Source: BMS3BBIN04 sp964552465 (lineage in GTDB: Bacteria; Electryoneota; Electryoneia; Electryoneales; Electryoneaceae). From it: a stretch of DNA of 64,000 nucleotides. How positions within the stretch are numbered: position 1 is the first letter of the stretch; each line of letters opens with the position of its first letter. The notes beneath the pieces were generated by a model. It saw only the letters and a list, made by a program, of their open reading frames with translations, made no database searches and had not been told where the DNA came from. Location of the stretch: positions 1 through 64,000 of the forward strand of contig CAZKGR010000019.1 of assembly GCA_964552465.1 (NCBI GenBank), written 5' to 3'. Below, in pieces: positions 8,303-16,758 of this stretch. Both the position numbers and the translations under genes were made by a program.

Positions 8303-9187
8303 ATGAAAGGCATCATCCTCGCTGGCGGCAGCGGATCACGTCTGTTCCCCGCGACACGCAGCATCGTCAAGCAACTCCTGCCCATCTACGACAAGCCGAT
8401 GATTTACTACCCGTTATCGGTGCTGATGCTGGCGAATATCCGCGAGGTGTTGATCATCTCGACACCGGAAGACACTGATCGCTTCGAAGCTCTATTCGGG
8501 GATGGGTCGCAGTTCGGGATGCGCTTCGAATACGTAGTCCAGCCCGCGCCGGAAGGCTTGGCGCAAGCGTTCCTGTTAGGTGAGGATTTCCTCAACGGCG
8601 ACGACGCGGTGCTGGTCCTCGGCGACAACATTTTCTATGGGCACGGGCTGGTAGAAACTCTCGTCCGAGCCTGTAGACGGGTTGAACAGGACCGCCGTTC
8701 AGTCGTTTTCGGTTATGCCGTGCAAGATCCGCAACGGTATGGCGTGGTCGAGTTCGATGTGACCGGGCGCGTCCTGTCTATCGAGGAGAAACCGTCCGCG
8801 CCGAAGAGCAATTATGCCGTCGTCGGACTGTATTTCTACACCAATGACGTTGTCGAGATCGCGAAGAACGTGAAACCATCCGAGCGGGGGGAGCTGGAGA
8901 TCACTACAGTCAACCAAACGTATCTCGACATGGACAAGCTGGATGTCGAGCTGTTGGGACGCGGGTACGCGTGGCTGGATACTGGCACACACGAGAGTCT
9001 GCTGGAAGCGTCGTTGTTTGTTCAGACCATCGAAAAACGGCAGGGGATGAAAATTTCGTGTATCGAAGAAATCGCGTACCGAAAGGGGTGGATTGACATT
9101 GACCGACTGAAGGCGCTTGCCGAACCGATGGCAAAGAACGAGTACGGGCAGTATCTGCTTCGTCTCGTGGACGGAAAAACTGTGTAG
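8303..9187 (+). CDS. rfbA: Glucose-1-phosphate thymidylyltransferase
   Basis: RfbA/RmlA makes dTDP-glucose from glucose-1-phosphate and dTTP, the first step of dTDP-L-rhamnose and other dTDP-sugar synthesis. The N-terminus carries the nucleotidyltransferase loop (LAGGSGSRLFPAT) and the KQLLPIYDKPMIYYPLS stretch typical of RmlA; LGDNIFYGHG and WLDTGTHESLLEAS complete the family signature. Starting at 8303 gives 294 aa, the normal length; the ATG at 8297 adds two residues. The frame extends upstream to 8081, but that part runs through intergenic repeats and is not coding. No Shine-Dalgarno is visible. rfbB, rfbC and rfbD are not in the window, so the gene is an orphan here. Confidence 0.93.
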   Translation: MKGIILAGGSGSRLFPATRSIVKQLLPIYDKPMIYYPLSVLMLANIREVLIISTPEDTDRFEALFGDGSQFGMRFEYVVQPAPEGLAQAFLLGEDFLNGDDAVLVLGDNIFYGHGLVETLVRACRRVEQDRRSVVFGYAVQDPQRYGVVEFDVTGRVLSIEEKPSAPKSNYAVVGLYFYTNDVVEIAKNVKPSERGELEITTVNQTYLDMDKLDVELLGRGYAWLDTGTHESLLEASLFVQTIEKRQGMKISCIEEIAYRKGWIDIDRLKALAEPMAKNEYGQYLLRLVDGKTV

Positions 9188-9255
9188 GCAAATGTCATCG
9201 CCCGCGCCGGCATAGCCAACACGGGCTAAAGATTCTCCACTATGTGTCCTGAATC

Positions 9256-9453
9256 TTACGCCTGGTCGACCTGATCCTTACAGGTGCTCAATCCGAAAGG
9301 CAGATACAATGGGCAGCGGCTAGTTGCCGCCGTTGCCAATGGAATAATCCCAACCGCACCCCACCAACTTTGGTAGTAAATCCCCACACCAATAATCACA
9401 ACACCAAGAATCAAGCGGATAATCCGATCAGCACCGCCCATATTCACCTTCAT
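9256..9453 (-). CDS. DUF2892 (YgaP-like) small membrane protein
   Basis: A 65-aa inner-membrane protein. The start MKVNMGGADRIIRLILG and the two hydrophobic segments (residues 12-28 and 29-44) match DUF2892, the membrane part of YgaP-like rhodanese proteins, often found alone. The ending SRCPLYLPFGLSTC keeps the two cysteines common in this family. AGGAG lies seven bases upstream of the ATG. It is divergent from the histidine kinase gene at 9690. Its exact function is not known. Confidence 0.85.
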   Translation of the reverse strand: MKVNMGGADRIIRLILGVVIIGVGIYYQSWWGAVGIIPLATAATSRCPLYLPFGLSTCKDQVDQA

Positions 9454-9613
9454 AATCTATCTCCTGTCGTGCAAAGTTACCCCCAACTGTATGCCATGTT
9501 AGATGCGGAACAAGGCGTGCGTTGTCCCTGAAAGAGTGGCAATATCCCGAATTGGAGACTTGATAGTTATATGACACCTTGGAGTATTCATCCGAACCTC
9601 CCTGCTGAAAAAG

Positions 9614-9645
9614 CCTGCCTCGGCGGACAAACCCGCAGGGGCACC
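9614..9645 (+). repeat. Dispersed hairpin repeat (CCTGC...GCAGG-GGCACC)
   Basis: CCTGC (9614-9618) pairs with GCAGG (9635-9639) and is followed by GGCACC. It is one of four or five related copies in the window (also 15450, 24154, 60799) and lies in the leader of the kinase gene. Confidence 0.6.
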
Positions 9646-9689
9646 TGATCGTTGTATCTTCCAGTCCAAACAAGTACACGTGGATTATC

Positions 9690-10796
9690 ATGACCCCGTT
9701 CTGGAAAAAGATTCGGCCCCGCAGCCGCTTGTTGCTGTTCGTGTTTCTCTCGGCGTTCATCGTGACGCAGGTGAGCTGGTGGGCGATCTACCAGACGCGA
9801 ACTGCCGACCGCATAGCATCGTTGCAGGAAGAGGTGTGGGAACGTGAGATCGGAGTCGCGGAACGTCTGATCGCGCAGCATGAATCAGTGATGTCGGACA
9901 GCTTGTTTGGAATGATGAACGTGCTATTCGACGACTTGCGATTCGACGACGAATCAGCGCGTGTGGTTGTCAGCCACGAAGCGCGCGAACGGCTGGCATC
10001 TGAAACGACCGATGTCGCTCGCATGTTCGCGATGGAAAGCGCCACCTTCCTGATCATCATCCTCGCAGGAATGATTTACATGTACGTCACACTCCGCCGT
10101 GAAGTTCAGGTAGAAAGGCAATACGCAAATTTCCTTTCGGCAGTTACCCACGAATTGCGCAGTCCGGTGGCAGCACTTCGATTGTTGCAGGAAACGCTAC
10201 ATGGCGATCTCGCACCGGACCAAAGATCGCAAGTACTAAGCAACATGGAGCGCAGTCTCGATCGGCTGCAAAACCTGATTGACCGCTTGCTGAAAACGCG
10301 TGAATTTACTGGCGATCGCCGCGCAACGAACGATCTGGAGCGTGCTGATCTGGGTGTGCTTTTAAAATCGGTAATACGCGACATCAACACTCATCACCCA
10401 ATGGCAGGCGGACGGTTGACGGTAGTTGCCGAAGATTCGGTGTTTGCTCGCGTTGACATTGAGCACTGGCGCATCATGGTCAGCAACCTGATTGATAATG
10501 CGCTGAAATACTCGAAGGCTGGCCGACCGATTACTATTTCGATGCAAAACGTCGGTAACAAAGCCACACTTGTTGTGAAGGATGACGGGGTTGGGTTTTC
10601 GATGGCGGAACGTCAACGTATCTTCAAACGATTCTATCGCATCGGCGATGAAAACACGCGGACGACTGACGGCAGCGGGCTTGGCTTGTACCTGGTGCGT
10701 GAGATAGCGCGGTCATTCCGTGGTAATGCGTGGGCATTCAGTGAAGGGCCGGGAAAAGGCGCGACATTCACTGTTCAGATCCCGCGGGCGAAATGA
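9690..10796 (+). CDS. Sensor histidine kinase, two transmembrane helices
   Basis: A 368-aa inner-membrane kinase. Transmembrane helices lie at about residues 13-33 and 114-132 and enclose a periplasmic sensor of some 80 residues. The cytoplasmic part has the H-box FLSAVTHELRSPVAALR (His 154), N-box NLIDNALKYS, G1 DDGVGF, F-box RIFKRFYR and G2 GSGLGLYLVREIA, so all catalytic motifs are intact. It should autophosphorylate and pass phosphate to the response regulator encoded 51 bp downstream. No HAMP domain is apparent. The stimulus is unknown. Confidence 0.92.
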   Translation: MTPFWKKIRPRSRLLLFVFLSAFIVTQVSWWAIYQTRTADRIASLQEEVWEREIGVAERLIAQHESVMSDSLFGMMNVLFDDLRFDDESARVVVSHEARERLASETTDVARMFAMESATFLIIILAGMIYMYVTLRREVQVERQYANFLSAVTHELRSPVAALRLLQETLHGDLAPDQRSQVLSNMERSLDRLQNLIDRLLKTREFTGDRRATNDLERADLGVLLKSVIRDINTHHPMAGGRLTVVAEDSVFARVDIEHWRIMVSNLIDNALKYSKAGRPITISMQNVGNKATLVVKDDGVGFSMAERQRIFKRFYRIGDENTRTTDGSGLGLYLVREIARSFRGNAWAFSEGPGKGATFTVQIPRAK

Positions 10797-10847
10797 GACC
10801 TGAGATTCGAGAGACTAGAGACTAGAGACAAAAGACAAGAGACATTC
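10797..10847 (+). repeat. GAGAC-rich simple repeat
   Basis: The gap between kinase and regulator is largely repeated GAGAC/CTAGAGAC units. Similar tracts occur at 7991-8015 and about 60575-60620. Confidence 0.7.
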
Positions 10848-11540
10848 ATGTCCCACCGAATACTGATAGTCGAAGACGACGAAGCGATTGCACTCGGACT
10901 GCAGATAAACTTGCAGCACGACGGTTACAGCACTGAACTCGCTGTGGACGGCGAGGCCGCGTTGGTAAAAATCAGCGGGTGGAAGCCCGACCTGGTGCTG
11001 CTGGACGTTATGCTACCAAAACTAAGCGGATTCGACGTCTGCGAGCGAGTGCGGGACAGCGGTAATCGTGTTCCGATCCTGTTTCTCACAGCGAGAGATT
11101 TGCTCGACGACCGTCTTCAAGGGCTCGAGTTGGGTGGTGACGACTACATCACCAAACCGTTCTCGATGGATGAGCTGCGTGTTCGGATCAAGGCGATGCT
11201 GCGGCGACAAACGTGGTACGAGGTCGTTCCGGATGTAGGAAGCAGCATCAACTTCGGCAGTAACACGGTAGACCTGTCTGCGTATCGCGCGACAACGCGC
11301 GAAGGTAAGGTTATGCTTACCCAAAAAGAGACCATGGTACTCAAGTTACTAGTCGAGAACGAAGGCAAGGTGATTGATCGAGGCACGATTTTGAACAAAG
11401 TGTGGGGTGAGGAGATCTACCCCAGCGGACGGACGGTTGACAACATCATCCTGAATCTTCGGCGACACTTTGAGGACGATCCGAAGAATCCACAACACAT
11501 TTTCACCCACTACGGAGCCGGGTACTCGTTCCAGAGGTGA
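10848..11540 (+). CDS. OmpR-family response regulator
   Basis: A 230-aa partner of the kinase at 9690. The receiver has the acidic pair D10/D11, the phospho-acceptor D53 (LLDVMLPKLSG), the conserved LTARD threonine and the ITKPF lysine. The C-terminal half is a winged-helix DNA-binding domain (RTVDNIILNLRRHFEDD, recognition helix, then THYGAGYSF). All key residues are intact, so this should be a normal phosphorylation-activated transcription factor. Kinase and regulator are probably co-transcribed, kinase first. Confidence 0.95.
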   Translation: MSHRILIVEDDEAIALGLQINLQHDGYSTELAVDGEAALVKISGWKPDLVLLDVMLPKLSGFDVCERVRDSGNRVPILFLTARDLLDDRLQGLELGGDDYITKPFSMDELRVRIKAMLRRQTWYEVVPDVGSSINFGSNTVDLSAYRATTREGKVMLTQKETMVLKLLVENEGKVIDRGTILNKVWGEEIYPSGRTVDNIILNLRRHFEDDPKNPQHIFTHYGAGYSFQR

Positions 11541-11591
11541 ACACGGTAGAGATGTCCCTACTGACAACGAATATCCCATATCTTCCCTCCT

Positions 11592-12146
11592 ATGGACTGG
11601 CTTGACTCACTCCTGCTTCCTTTGTACAAGATCACTGGCGATCCAGCGACAGCGTTTTACGTGGGTACGTTTTTACTCGCGCTGATAGCGGCTGTAATCG
11701 GCGAGATTACTATTGTTGGGCTTTATCTCAGTAACAGCGCTGCATTCCAACGTTTGCACACCGAACTGTCCAAAACTCATATCCTGTCCATCGACGCTAT
11801 CGAGCGAAATGACAAGATTGCTTATGAGACTCACCACCGTAGAGCAAACACAGCGTTCACCAAAACAGTCGCATTACAAATGGCGTTAACCTTGGGTTCC
11901 TTGTGGCCGGTCTTTTTTGCTGCGGCATTCCTGAACACCGAGTTCGGCGATGTGCAATATCCTCTGTTCGGGCTAAATGTGCACATACACTACATCTTCA
12001 TTTTTTTCATCTTCTACGGTCTGGCACGATTAGTACTTCATCCAGCGAAATATCTGATCCCCGGCATGCACCGCCTGAAGGATTCGTTGGATGACGCTCG
12101 GGCAAAGGCAAAAGAACTCGATTCGTTACTCACGGACGAGTCATAA
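11592..12146 (+). CDS. Membrane protein of unknown function (184 aa)
   Basis: No family recognised with confidence. Hydrophobic segments lie at about residues 22-48, 94-114 and 131-150. A charged cytoplasmic-looking loop (residues 52-88, with paired Glu/Arg/His residues) separates the first two, and the C-terminus is a charged helix (DSLDDARAKAKELDSLL). The short amphipathic start MDWLDSLLLPLY has no signal peptide. It sits 51 bp after the two-component pair and 31 bp before rnr, on the same strand. Confidence 0.7.
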   Translation: MDWLDSLLLPLYKITGDPATAFYVGTFLLALIAAVIGEITIVGLYLSNSAAFQRLHTELSKTHILSIDAIERNDKIAYETHHRRANTAFTKTVALQMALTLGSLWPVFFAAAFLNTEFGDVQYPLFGLNVHIHYIFIFFIFYGLARLVLHPAKYLIPGMHRLKDSLDDARAKAKELDSLLTDES

Positions 12147-12177
12147 GCCTGACAAAGTCTAACGAGACACAATCCTA

Positions 12178-14394
12178 ATGCGCCGCCGCCGATCAACACG
12201 TCCACGGCATCAAAGACGCGGTAAATCACGTCCGCACAGCACCAAGTCTACCGCGCGCGGACAGGGTTTGCAGCAAGCGGTAGAATCCTTCTTCGAACAA
12301 CGTCCGAATATAAGCTTCCGAACCCGTGACCTCGTGCGCGAATTTGCCTCAACACCTTCGGACGAAAAAGAGGTTCGCCGGATCATCCATGCGCTACATG
12401 CGGAAGGGCGATTAAAGCGAATCAAAGGCGAACGTTTCCAGCAGACAACAGATGAATCACCGCGAGCGGTGGGACGGATCGAACTTACCGAAAACGGCGC
12501 CGGTTTTGTCCGCATGTCTGACGGGGACGGCGACATTTTTGTGCAACCATCACGACTAATGGGTGCGCGGCACGGTGATCGTGTCGAAATCGCAATCACC
12601 GGCCGAGGACGTTACGGCAACCGTTCCGGACGCGTGATCCGTGTCGTCGAGCGGGATGATACTCCGGTTATCGGTCGGTTCATCGCCCTGCCGGGACGTG
12701 GCGGATTGGTTTACCCGGATAACCCGCGGATTCCCGGTCCGGTACAGATCCTGGAAGGAAATCGGCGCGGTGCGAAGCACGACGACCGTGTGCAGGTGAA
12801 AGTCGACCCCCACATTCGCACTCCGCAGCGCCGGGTTGTGAGAATATTCGGTCATGTGGACGATTCTGACGCCCGATTTGCCGCACTGCTCGCCGAAGCC
12901 GGTTTTCCGGAAAACTTCTCCGCTGACGCACTTGCTGAAGCTGATGACAGCACCCTTGAGATCAACGAGCGCGAACTCGCCTTGAGGACTGATTTTCGTA
13001 ACGACACTGTGATCACAATTGATCCAGCATCGGCGAAGGATTTCGACGATGCGCTGAGTTTGACACGCTTGAAGAACGGTGATTATGAACTAGGCGTACA
13101 TATCGCCGATGTCAGTTGGTATGTGAATGAAGGCGGGCTGCTGGACAAGGAAGCGCGCGCACGTGGAACCAGTGTCTACAGCTCGCATGGTACATCGCCT
13201 ATGCTTCCGCACAGCCTGTCGTCCGATAAATGCAGCTTGGTAGAGGGTGAAGATCGACGGACCATGTCCGTGGTCATGACCATCACGCCAGACGGCAAAG
13301 TGATCAACGCGAAACCGTGCCGCAGTGTGATCCGATCCGCGCGACGCCTGACATACGCACAGGCGCAGACGATGATCGACGAAGGCCGACAAAAGTGGGG
13401 CGACGAACTTCCTACCCTACGTAAAAACAGCATCGGCCCGCTCGTTTACCACCTGATGATACTGGCTGATGCCATGCGTAAGCGGCGTTTTCGTGGCGGA
13501 GGCCTGAATCTCGAATTGCCAGAGTACGAGGTAATCCTTGACGGCGCAAATGCTGTCGATTCAATTCAGAAACGCGTTGTACTCGAATCAAACCACCTGG
13601 TTGAAGAGTGCATGCTCGCTGCGAATCGGACGGTGACTGAATTTGTCAACCGGTCGCGTGAGAGTAATCCCCGAACGTTCGTTTTTCGCATCCACGACCG
13701 TCCTGAGCCAGATCGGCTTGAGGATCTTGTTGTCCAACTGGACGCGCTGAACATTGACTGGCCATTCAGCCGGACCAACCTCGAGAACCTGCGTTCAAAA
13801 CAGCTTAACGACTGGTTGGAATCGCTGAACGCAAATCCGCTCGCCGAAATTATTCGCTACCTGATCCTGCGCGCGATGGCGAAAGCCGCTTATGACACGG
13901 AAAACATCGGTCATTACGGCCTCGGCTTCGTAAACTACACACACTTCACTAGCCCGATCCGGCGCTACCCGGACCTTATGGTGCATCGCATTCTGAATGC
14001 GATCCTGGATCGCAAGACAAAATATGGACCAGACATTCGTCAACATCTACAGCGAATTTGCGACCTTGCCAGCGAAAGGGAACGTGCCGCCCAGATTGTC
14101 GAACGTAAATCACTGAGCATTCGGCAGGCAGAATACTTCGCGCGGCAAGTTGGGGTCGAATTCAGCGGTTTGATCGTCGGCGCTATACCACGCGGCGTAT
14201 TCGTTGAAATTGCCAATACCGGTGCCCAGGGAATGATTCTCGCCGAAGATTTGGGCAATGTCTACTTTGACCGCGAGCTGCTTGGCTTCGTTGAAATAAC
14301 CGGCGACAAGCTGTTCCGGCCAGGAATGAAATTGCAGGTTCGTGTCCTTTCGGCTGATCCCGACGCCGGTCGTTTCGAGCTGGAACCCGCCTGA
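12178..14394 (+). CDS. rnr: Ribonuclease R
   Basis: A 738-aa 3'-to-5' exoribonuclease of the RNB family that degrades structured RNA and takes part in RNA quality control. After a basic N-terminus (RRRRSTRPRHQRR) come a winged-helix domain (residues 30-80), cold-shock-type OB folds (90-230), the RNB catalytic domain with TIDPASAKDFDDA (metal-binding Asp 282, 288, 290 and 291), and a C-terminal S1 domain from about residue 655 (FSGLIVGAIPRGVFVEI). HYGLGFVNYTHFTSPIRRYPD is the conserved RNase II/R C-terminal catalytic motif. The length fits RNase R rather than RNase II. No Shine-Dalgarno is obvious. Confidence 0.95.
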   Translation: MRRRRSTRPRHQRRGKSRPHSTKSTARGQGLQQAVESFFEQRPNISFRTRDLVREFASTPSDEKEVRRIIHALHAEGRLKRIKGERFQQTTDESPRAVGRIELTENGAGFVRMSDGDGDIFVQPSRLMGARHGDRVEIAITGRGRYGNRSGRVIRVVERDDTPVIGRFIALPGRGGLVYPDNPRIPGPVQILEGNRRGAKHDDRVQVKVDPHIRTPQRRVVRIFGHVDDSDARFAALLAEAGFPENFSADALAEADDSTLEINERELALRTDFRNDTVITIDPASAKDFDDALSLTRLKNGDYELGVHIADVSWYVNEGGLLDKEARARGTSVYSSHGTSPMLPHSLSSDKCSLVEGEDRRTMSVVMTITPDGKVINAKPCRSVIRSARRLTYAQAQTMIDEGRQKWGDELPTLRKNSIGPLVYHLMILADAMRKRRFRGGGLNLELPEYEVILDGANAVDSIQKRVVLESNHLVEECMLAANRTVTEFVNRSRESNPRTFVFRIHDRPEPDRLEDLVVQLDALNIDWPFSRTNLENLRSKQLNDWLESLNANPLAEIIRYLILRAMAKAAYDTENIGHYGLGFVNYTHFTSPIRRYPDLMVHRILNAILDRKTKYGPDIRQHLQRICDLASERERAAQIVERKSLSIRQAEYFARQVGVEFSGLIVGAIPRGVFVEIANTGAQGMILAEDLGNVYFDRELLGFVEITGDKLFRPGMKLQVRVLSADPDAGRFELEPA

Positions 14395-14585
14395 GTCTCT
14401 GGAGCACTCTCGCTGCCAGACGAGTTTAATCCCCGAAAATCCAAAGCACAAGCCGTTTTTGACCTGACAATTACGTAATATCCGAATCATCAGAAATTTA
14501 CGAATTTTCTAAAAAAAACTTGATTTACCCCCCCCTCGCCGTAATTATTCTATGAATAGTCAGACCTTAAAAGGTACGCTCTCGC

Positions 14586-14646
14586 ACGAGATCCAAAAAA
14601 TACCGACGCGTGACTGAGAATTCTCAGCAAAAGAGTTGGATCTCGT
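14586..14646 (+). promoter_or_regulatory. Long hairpin in the leader of a tiny membrane-protein gene
   Basis: ACGAGATCCAA (14586-14596) pairs perfectly with TTGGATCTCGT (14636-14646); inside lies a second palindrome CTGAGAATTCTCAG (14614-14627). No T-run follows, so it is not a standard terminator. It ends 36 bp before the ATG at 14683 and may be a leader RNA structure or an operator. Confidence 0.5.
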
Positions 14647-14682
14647 TATTTAGTAGTAAGCATGAAACAAGAGGAGTCTGAC

Positions 14683-14841
14683 ATGGAAGCCGCATTCAAT
14701 CTGCTACTCGTCATCCTTGGGATGGGATTTGTTGGCGGCATAGCTTTCACAATCGCCCGTATACGTAGTGGGCGCACGGTTATGCCAGATTTTCGCGTTC
14801 CTTTGAGCGTGAACCCGAACCAAACCTCAGAACAGTTCTGA
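14683..14841 (+). CDS. Tiny single-helix membrane protein (52 aa)
   Basis: This gene has a clear ribosome site (GAGGAG, about 14671-14676) and encodes MEAAFNLLLVILGMGFVGG, a glycine-containing transmembrane helix, then a basic stop-transfer segment (IARIRSGR) and a polar C-terminal tail of about 20 residues. The pattern predicts an N-out, C-in single-pass inner-membrane protein. No family is recognised. It resembles the 31-aa product at 15134 (both start ME, have a G-x-G-F-x-x-G helix and a following basic patch), so the two are probably related. Its leader is strongly structured. Confidence 0.6.
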   Translation: MEAAFNLLLVILGMGFVGGIAFTIARIRSGRTVMPDFRVPLSVNPNQTSEQF

Positions 14842-15133
14842 GAAATCCAGTAAGCGAATATTATCGCCTGGGATTCGATGTAACCCTGGAGGCATGAGAG
14901 ACATATTCGATGATGTAATTCATCCAATCGTTTCTGGATCTCTTAATATCTTCCTCCACTCCGGCTCCCGCATCATCCATTCCCTCAAGTGATATTTTAT
15001 CTCACACACGCGCTGAACTATTGAGCAGGATGTTTGCAGGTTCTCGTCCGTGTCGTATGTTGATACAACTGCCGACAATGACGTGCGTAAGTTATTGAAA
15101 ATTACTTGTGTGGAGTAATCGGCGGAGGGGAAG

Positions 15134-15229
15134 ATGGAACAGGTTTGGATCAACCTCGCTTACATCGCAGGCGGGGTAGGATTTGGTCTGGCAATGGTCG
15201 CAGTAGTTCAAAAACTGCGTCGTTCCTGA
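15134..15229 (+). CDS. Tiny single-helix membrane protein (31 aa)
   Basis: A 31-codon frame preceded by GGAGGGG (15124-15130). The product is essentially one transmembrane helix (IAGGVGFGLAMVAVV) ending in a basic tail (QKLRRS). It shares the G-x-G-F-x-x-G-x-A helix pattern with the 52-aa product at 14683. A terminator follows at 15284, which supports a real transcription unit. Function unknown; such peptides often regulate a membrane complex or act as toxins, but nothing here decides that. Confidence 0.5.
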   Translation: MEQVWINLAYIAGGVGFGLAMVAVVQKLRRS

Positions 15230-15283
15230 ATATAGAAACAAAAACGCCTTGGATATGATCAGGTGTGGCGGTGCTTTGTTTTG

Positions 15284-15316
15284 CCCGTGTTCGGCAGTTA
15301 CCGGACGCGGGTTTTC
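15284..15316 (+). terminator. Rho-independent terminator after the 31-aa gene
   Basis: CCCGTGTTCGG (15284-15294) pairs with CCGGACGCGGG (15301-15311) through two G-T wobbles across a 6-nt loop, followed by TTTTCTC. Confidence 0.8.
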
Positions 15317-15325
15317 TCTCTATAT

Positions 15326-15540
15326 ATGCCCCAGACATTTATGCTGGGATGAATCACCACCTGCGTGGCCGAGGGCATGTACATTGTGCCTGTGATAGAC
15401 CGTGAAACGGCTATAGCGGATTATCCACAAGCCCAAATGTGTCGGTCATCCCTGCTGGCAGAGCCCGCAGGGGCACCGTACATGCTTCAACCAACAGGAA
15501 ACCCGGGATTGAAACCCCGGGCTATACATATCAGAGAATT
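15326..15540. repeat. Cluster of dispersed hairpin repeats
   Basis: Three elements follow each other: a CCCAG-CAT/ATG-CTGGG stem near 15329-15348 (related to 23995), a CCCTGC...GCAGGGGCACC stem at 15450-15477 (related to 9614, 24154 and 60799), and CCCGGG...CCCCGGG near 15501-15520. They occupy the gap between two converging units and may end transcription of the propeller operon. A long plus-strand frame across this area is a shadow. Confidence 0.6.
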
Positions 15541-15550
15541 TGCACGGTTC

Positions 15551-16720
15551 TTAGAACTCAGCGCCGGTATACACCAACCGGATGAACCGCGGGCGGTATA
15601 TGTCCGCGTAAGTGAAATGATCCCAGAAATCCAGGCAATTGACATTGTAACTAATCAGCAATTCACCCGGTTCAGACAAACTCGGATGAGCCTTCGCGTT
15701 GTAGCACCAGGCGTCTGCGTCGGGGAAATCGTCCGGGACGGTGCTGGTATAAATGGGGTGCGTGATGCTCCACGGACCGCGAGGACTGAGCCCAATACGG
15801 AAGCCGATGGTACGGGTGATCGTGTCTACGGTGAAAATCATGATGTAGCGGTTGTTCGGTAACGGTGTTACACTCATTTCCGATGACACCCGATTTGTCA
15901 AGCGCGCCGCCTGGGTGAAATCCGCCACCCACTGCTGTCCGTCAAAGAAACGCCACTGGTCTAAATCTGTGAACTGTTCTTCGGGCACACGCGCCACCAG
16001 CGAGTACTTGTCATACGGCACTTCTTCCAACCCGTAGATGTAAATGAAACCGTCAGGATTCGGTGCCCCGGCACGCTCAGTGTTCGCCATCAGCCCCGCT
16101 GTGAAACTGATTTCACCACGATCTCCTTCCGCGGGTGCGTGAAACGGTAGTTCGTATTGCTGGTAATTGTTGAACGGTGGGGATGAGCCCGCCGGAATCC
16201 GAATGATAGCAGTGCCTGTGCGCACGAACCACAATTCCTGATCGCTGCGCATGCGCAACGCCAGGATATAGACAGCGTCCGGCAGCGAGATTCCGTCTCC
16301 CAGCCAATACCACTCGCCGGGCTGGCTGTTCGGTGTGTCGGGCACGAACATGGACGCCGCATTACCACCCTGCTGCCGGTAAATGAAATGGATGCTGTCT
16401 GGATCGACAATACCCGGTGGCAGGTAAGCCATGGTGTTGTTGATCATTGTAGTCCCGCCCAAGCGATTGCCCTGATCATCCACCTCGCCGATGAAAGTGT
16501 CGCTGAACACGAACAGAGTCTGGTTGGTGTTATGGGCACCGAAATGATCGTTGCCATCAACCGGGATGGAATAGATGCCGTCCGCGCCGGACCAGCCGGA
16601 ATGCTGGTCAAACATCGCGTCCCATTCCGGTGCTTCCTCCACATACCAGTTCTGGGCGCTGGATACGCCGAAACCCATCAGAAGGAAGACAACGAGCAAT
16701 AAAGCAGCAATTCGTGGCAT
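15551..16720 (-). CDS. Secreted DUF4185/DUF5005-like propeller protein (untailed)
   Basis: A 389-aa exported protein, the last of four tandem paralogues. A Sec signal (PRIAALLLVVFLLMGFGVSS, cleaved after SSAQ) leads straight into a beta-propeller domain: HSGWSGADGIYSIPVDG, LFVFSDTFIGEVD, WYWLGDGISLPDAVYIL, DGFIYIYG, LISYNVNCLDFW. The Trp-x-Gly-Ala-Asp-Gly and F-x-D-T-F-x-G motifs recall DUF4185/DUF5005 domains, some of which are glycoside hydrolases (GH183 endo-D-arabinanases). This copy ends right after the propeller (RFIRLVYTGAEF) without a sorting tail, so it should stay periplasmic or use another route. The start at 16720 follows GAGGA; the upstream ATG at 16741 is less likely. Confidence 0.7.
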   Translation of the reverse strand: MPRIAALLLVVFLLMGFGVSSAQNWYVEEAPEWDAMFDQHSGWSGADGIYSIPVDGNDHFGAHNTNQTLFVFSDTFIGEVDDQGNRLGGTTMINNTMAYLPPGIVDPDSIHFIYRQQGGNAASMFVPDTPNSQPGEWYWLGDGISLPDAVYILALRMRSDQELWFVRTGTAIIRIPAGSSPPFNNYQQYELPFHAPAEGDRGEISFTAGLMANTERAGAPNPDGFIYIYGLEEVPYDKYSLVARVPEEQFTDLDQWRFFDGQQWVADFTQAARLTNRVSSEMSVTPLPNNRYIMIFTVDTITRTIGFRIGLSPRGPWSITHPIYTSTVPDDFPDADAWCYNAKAHPSLSEPGELLISYNVNCLDFWDHFTYADIYRPRFIRLVYTGAEF

Positions 16721-16758
16721 CTTGAAATCCTCGACAAACATGTCAGTTTGCTAACCAG

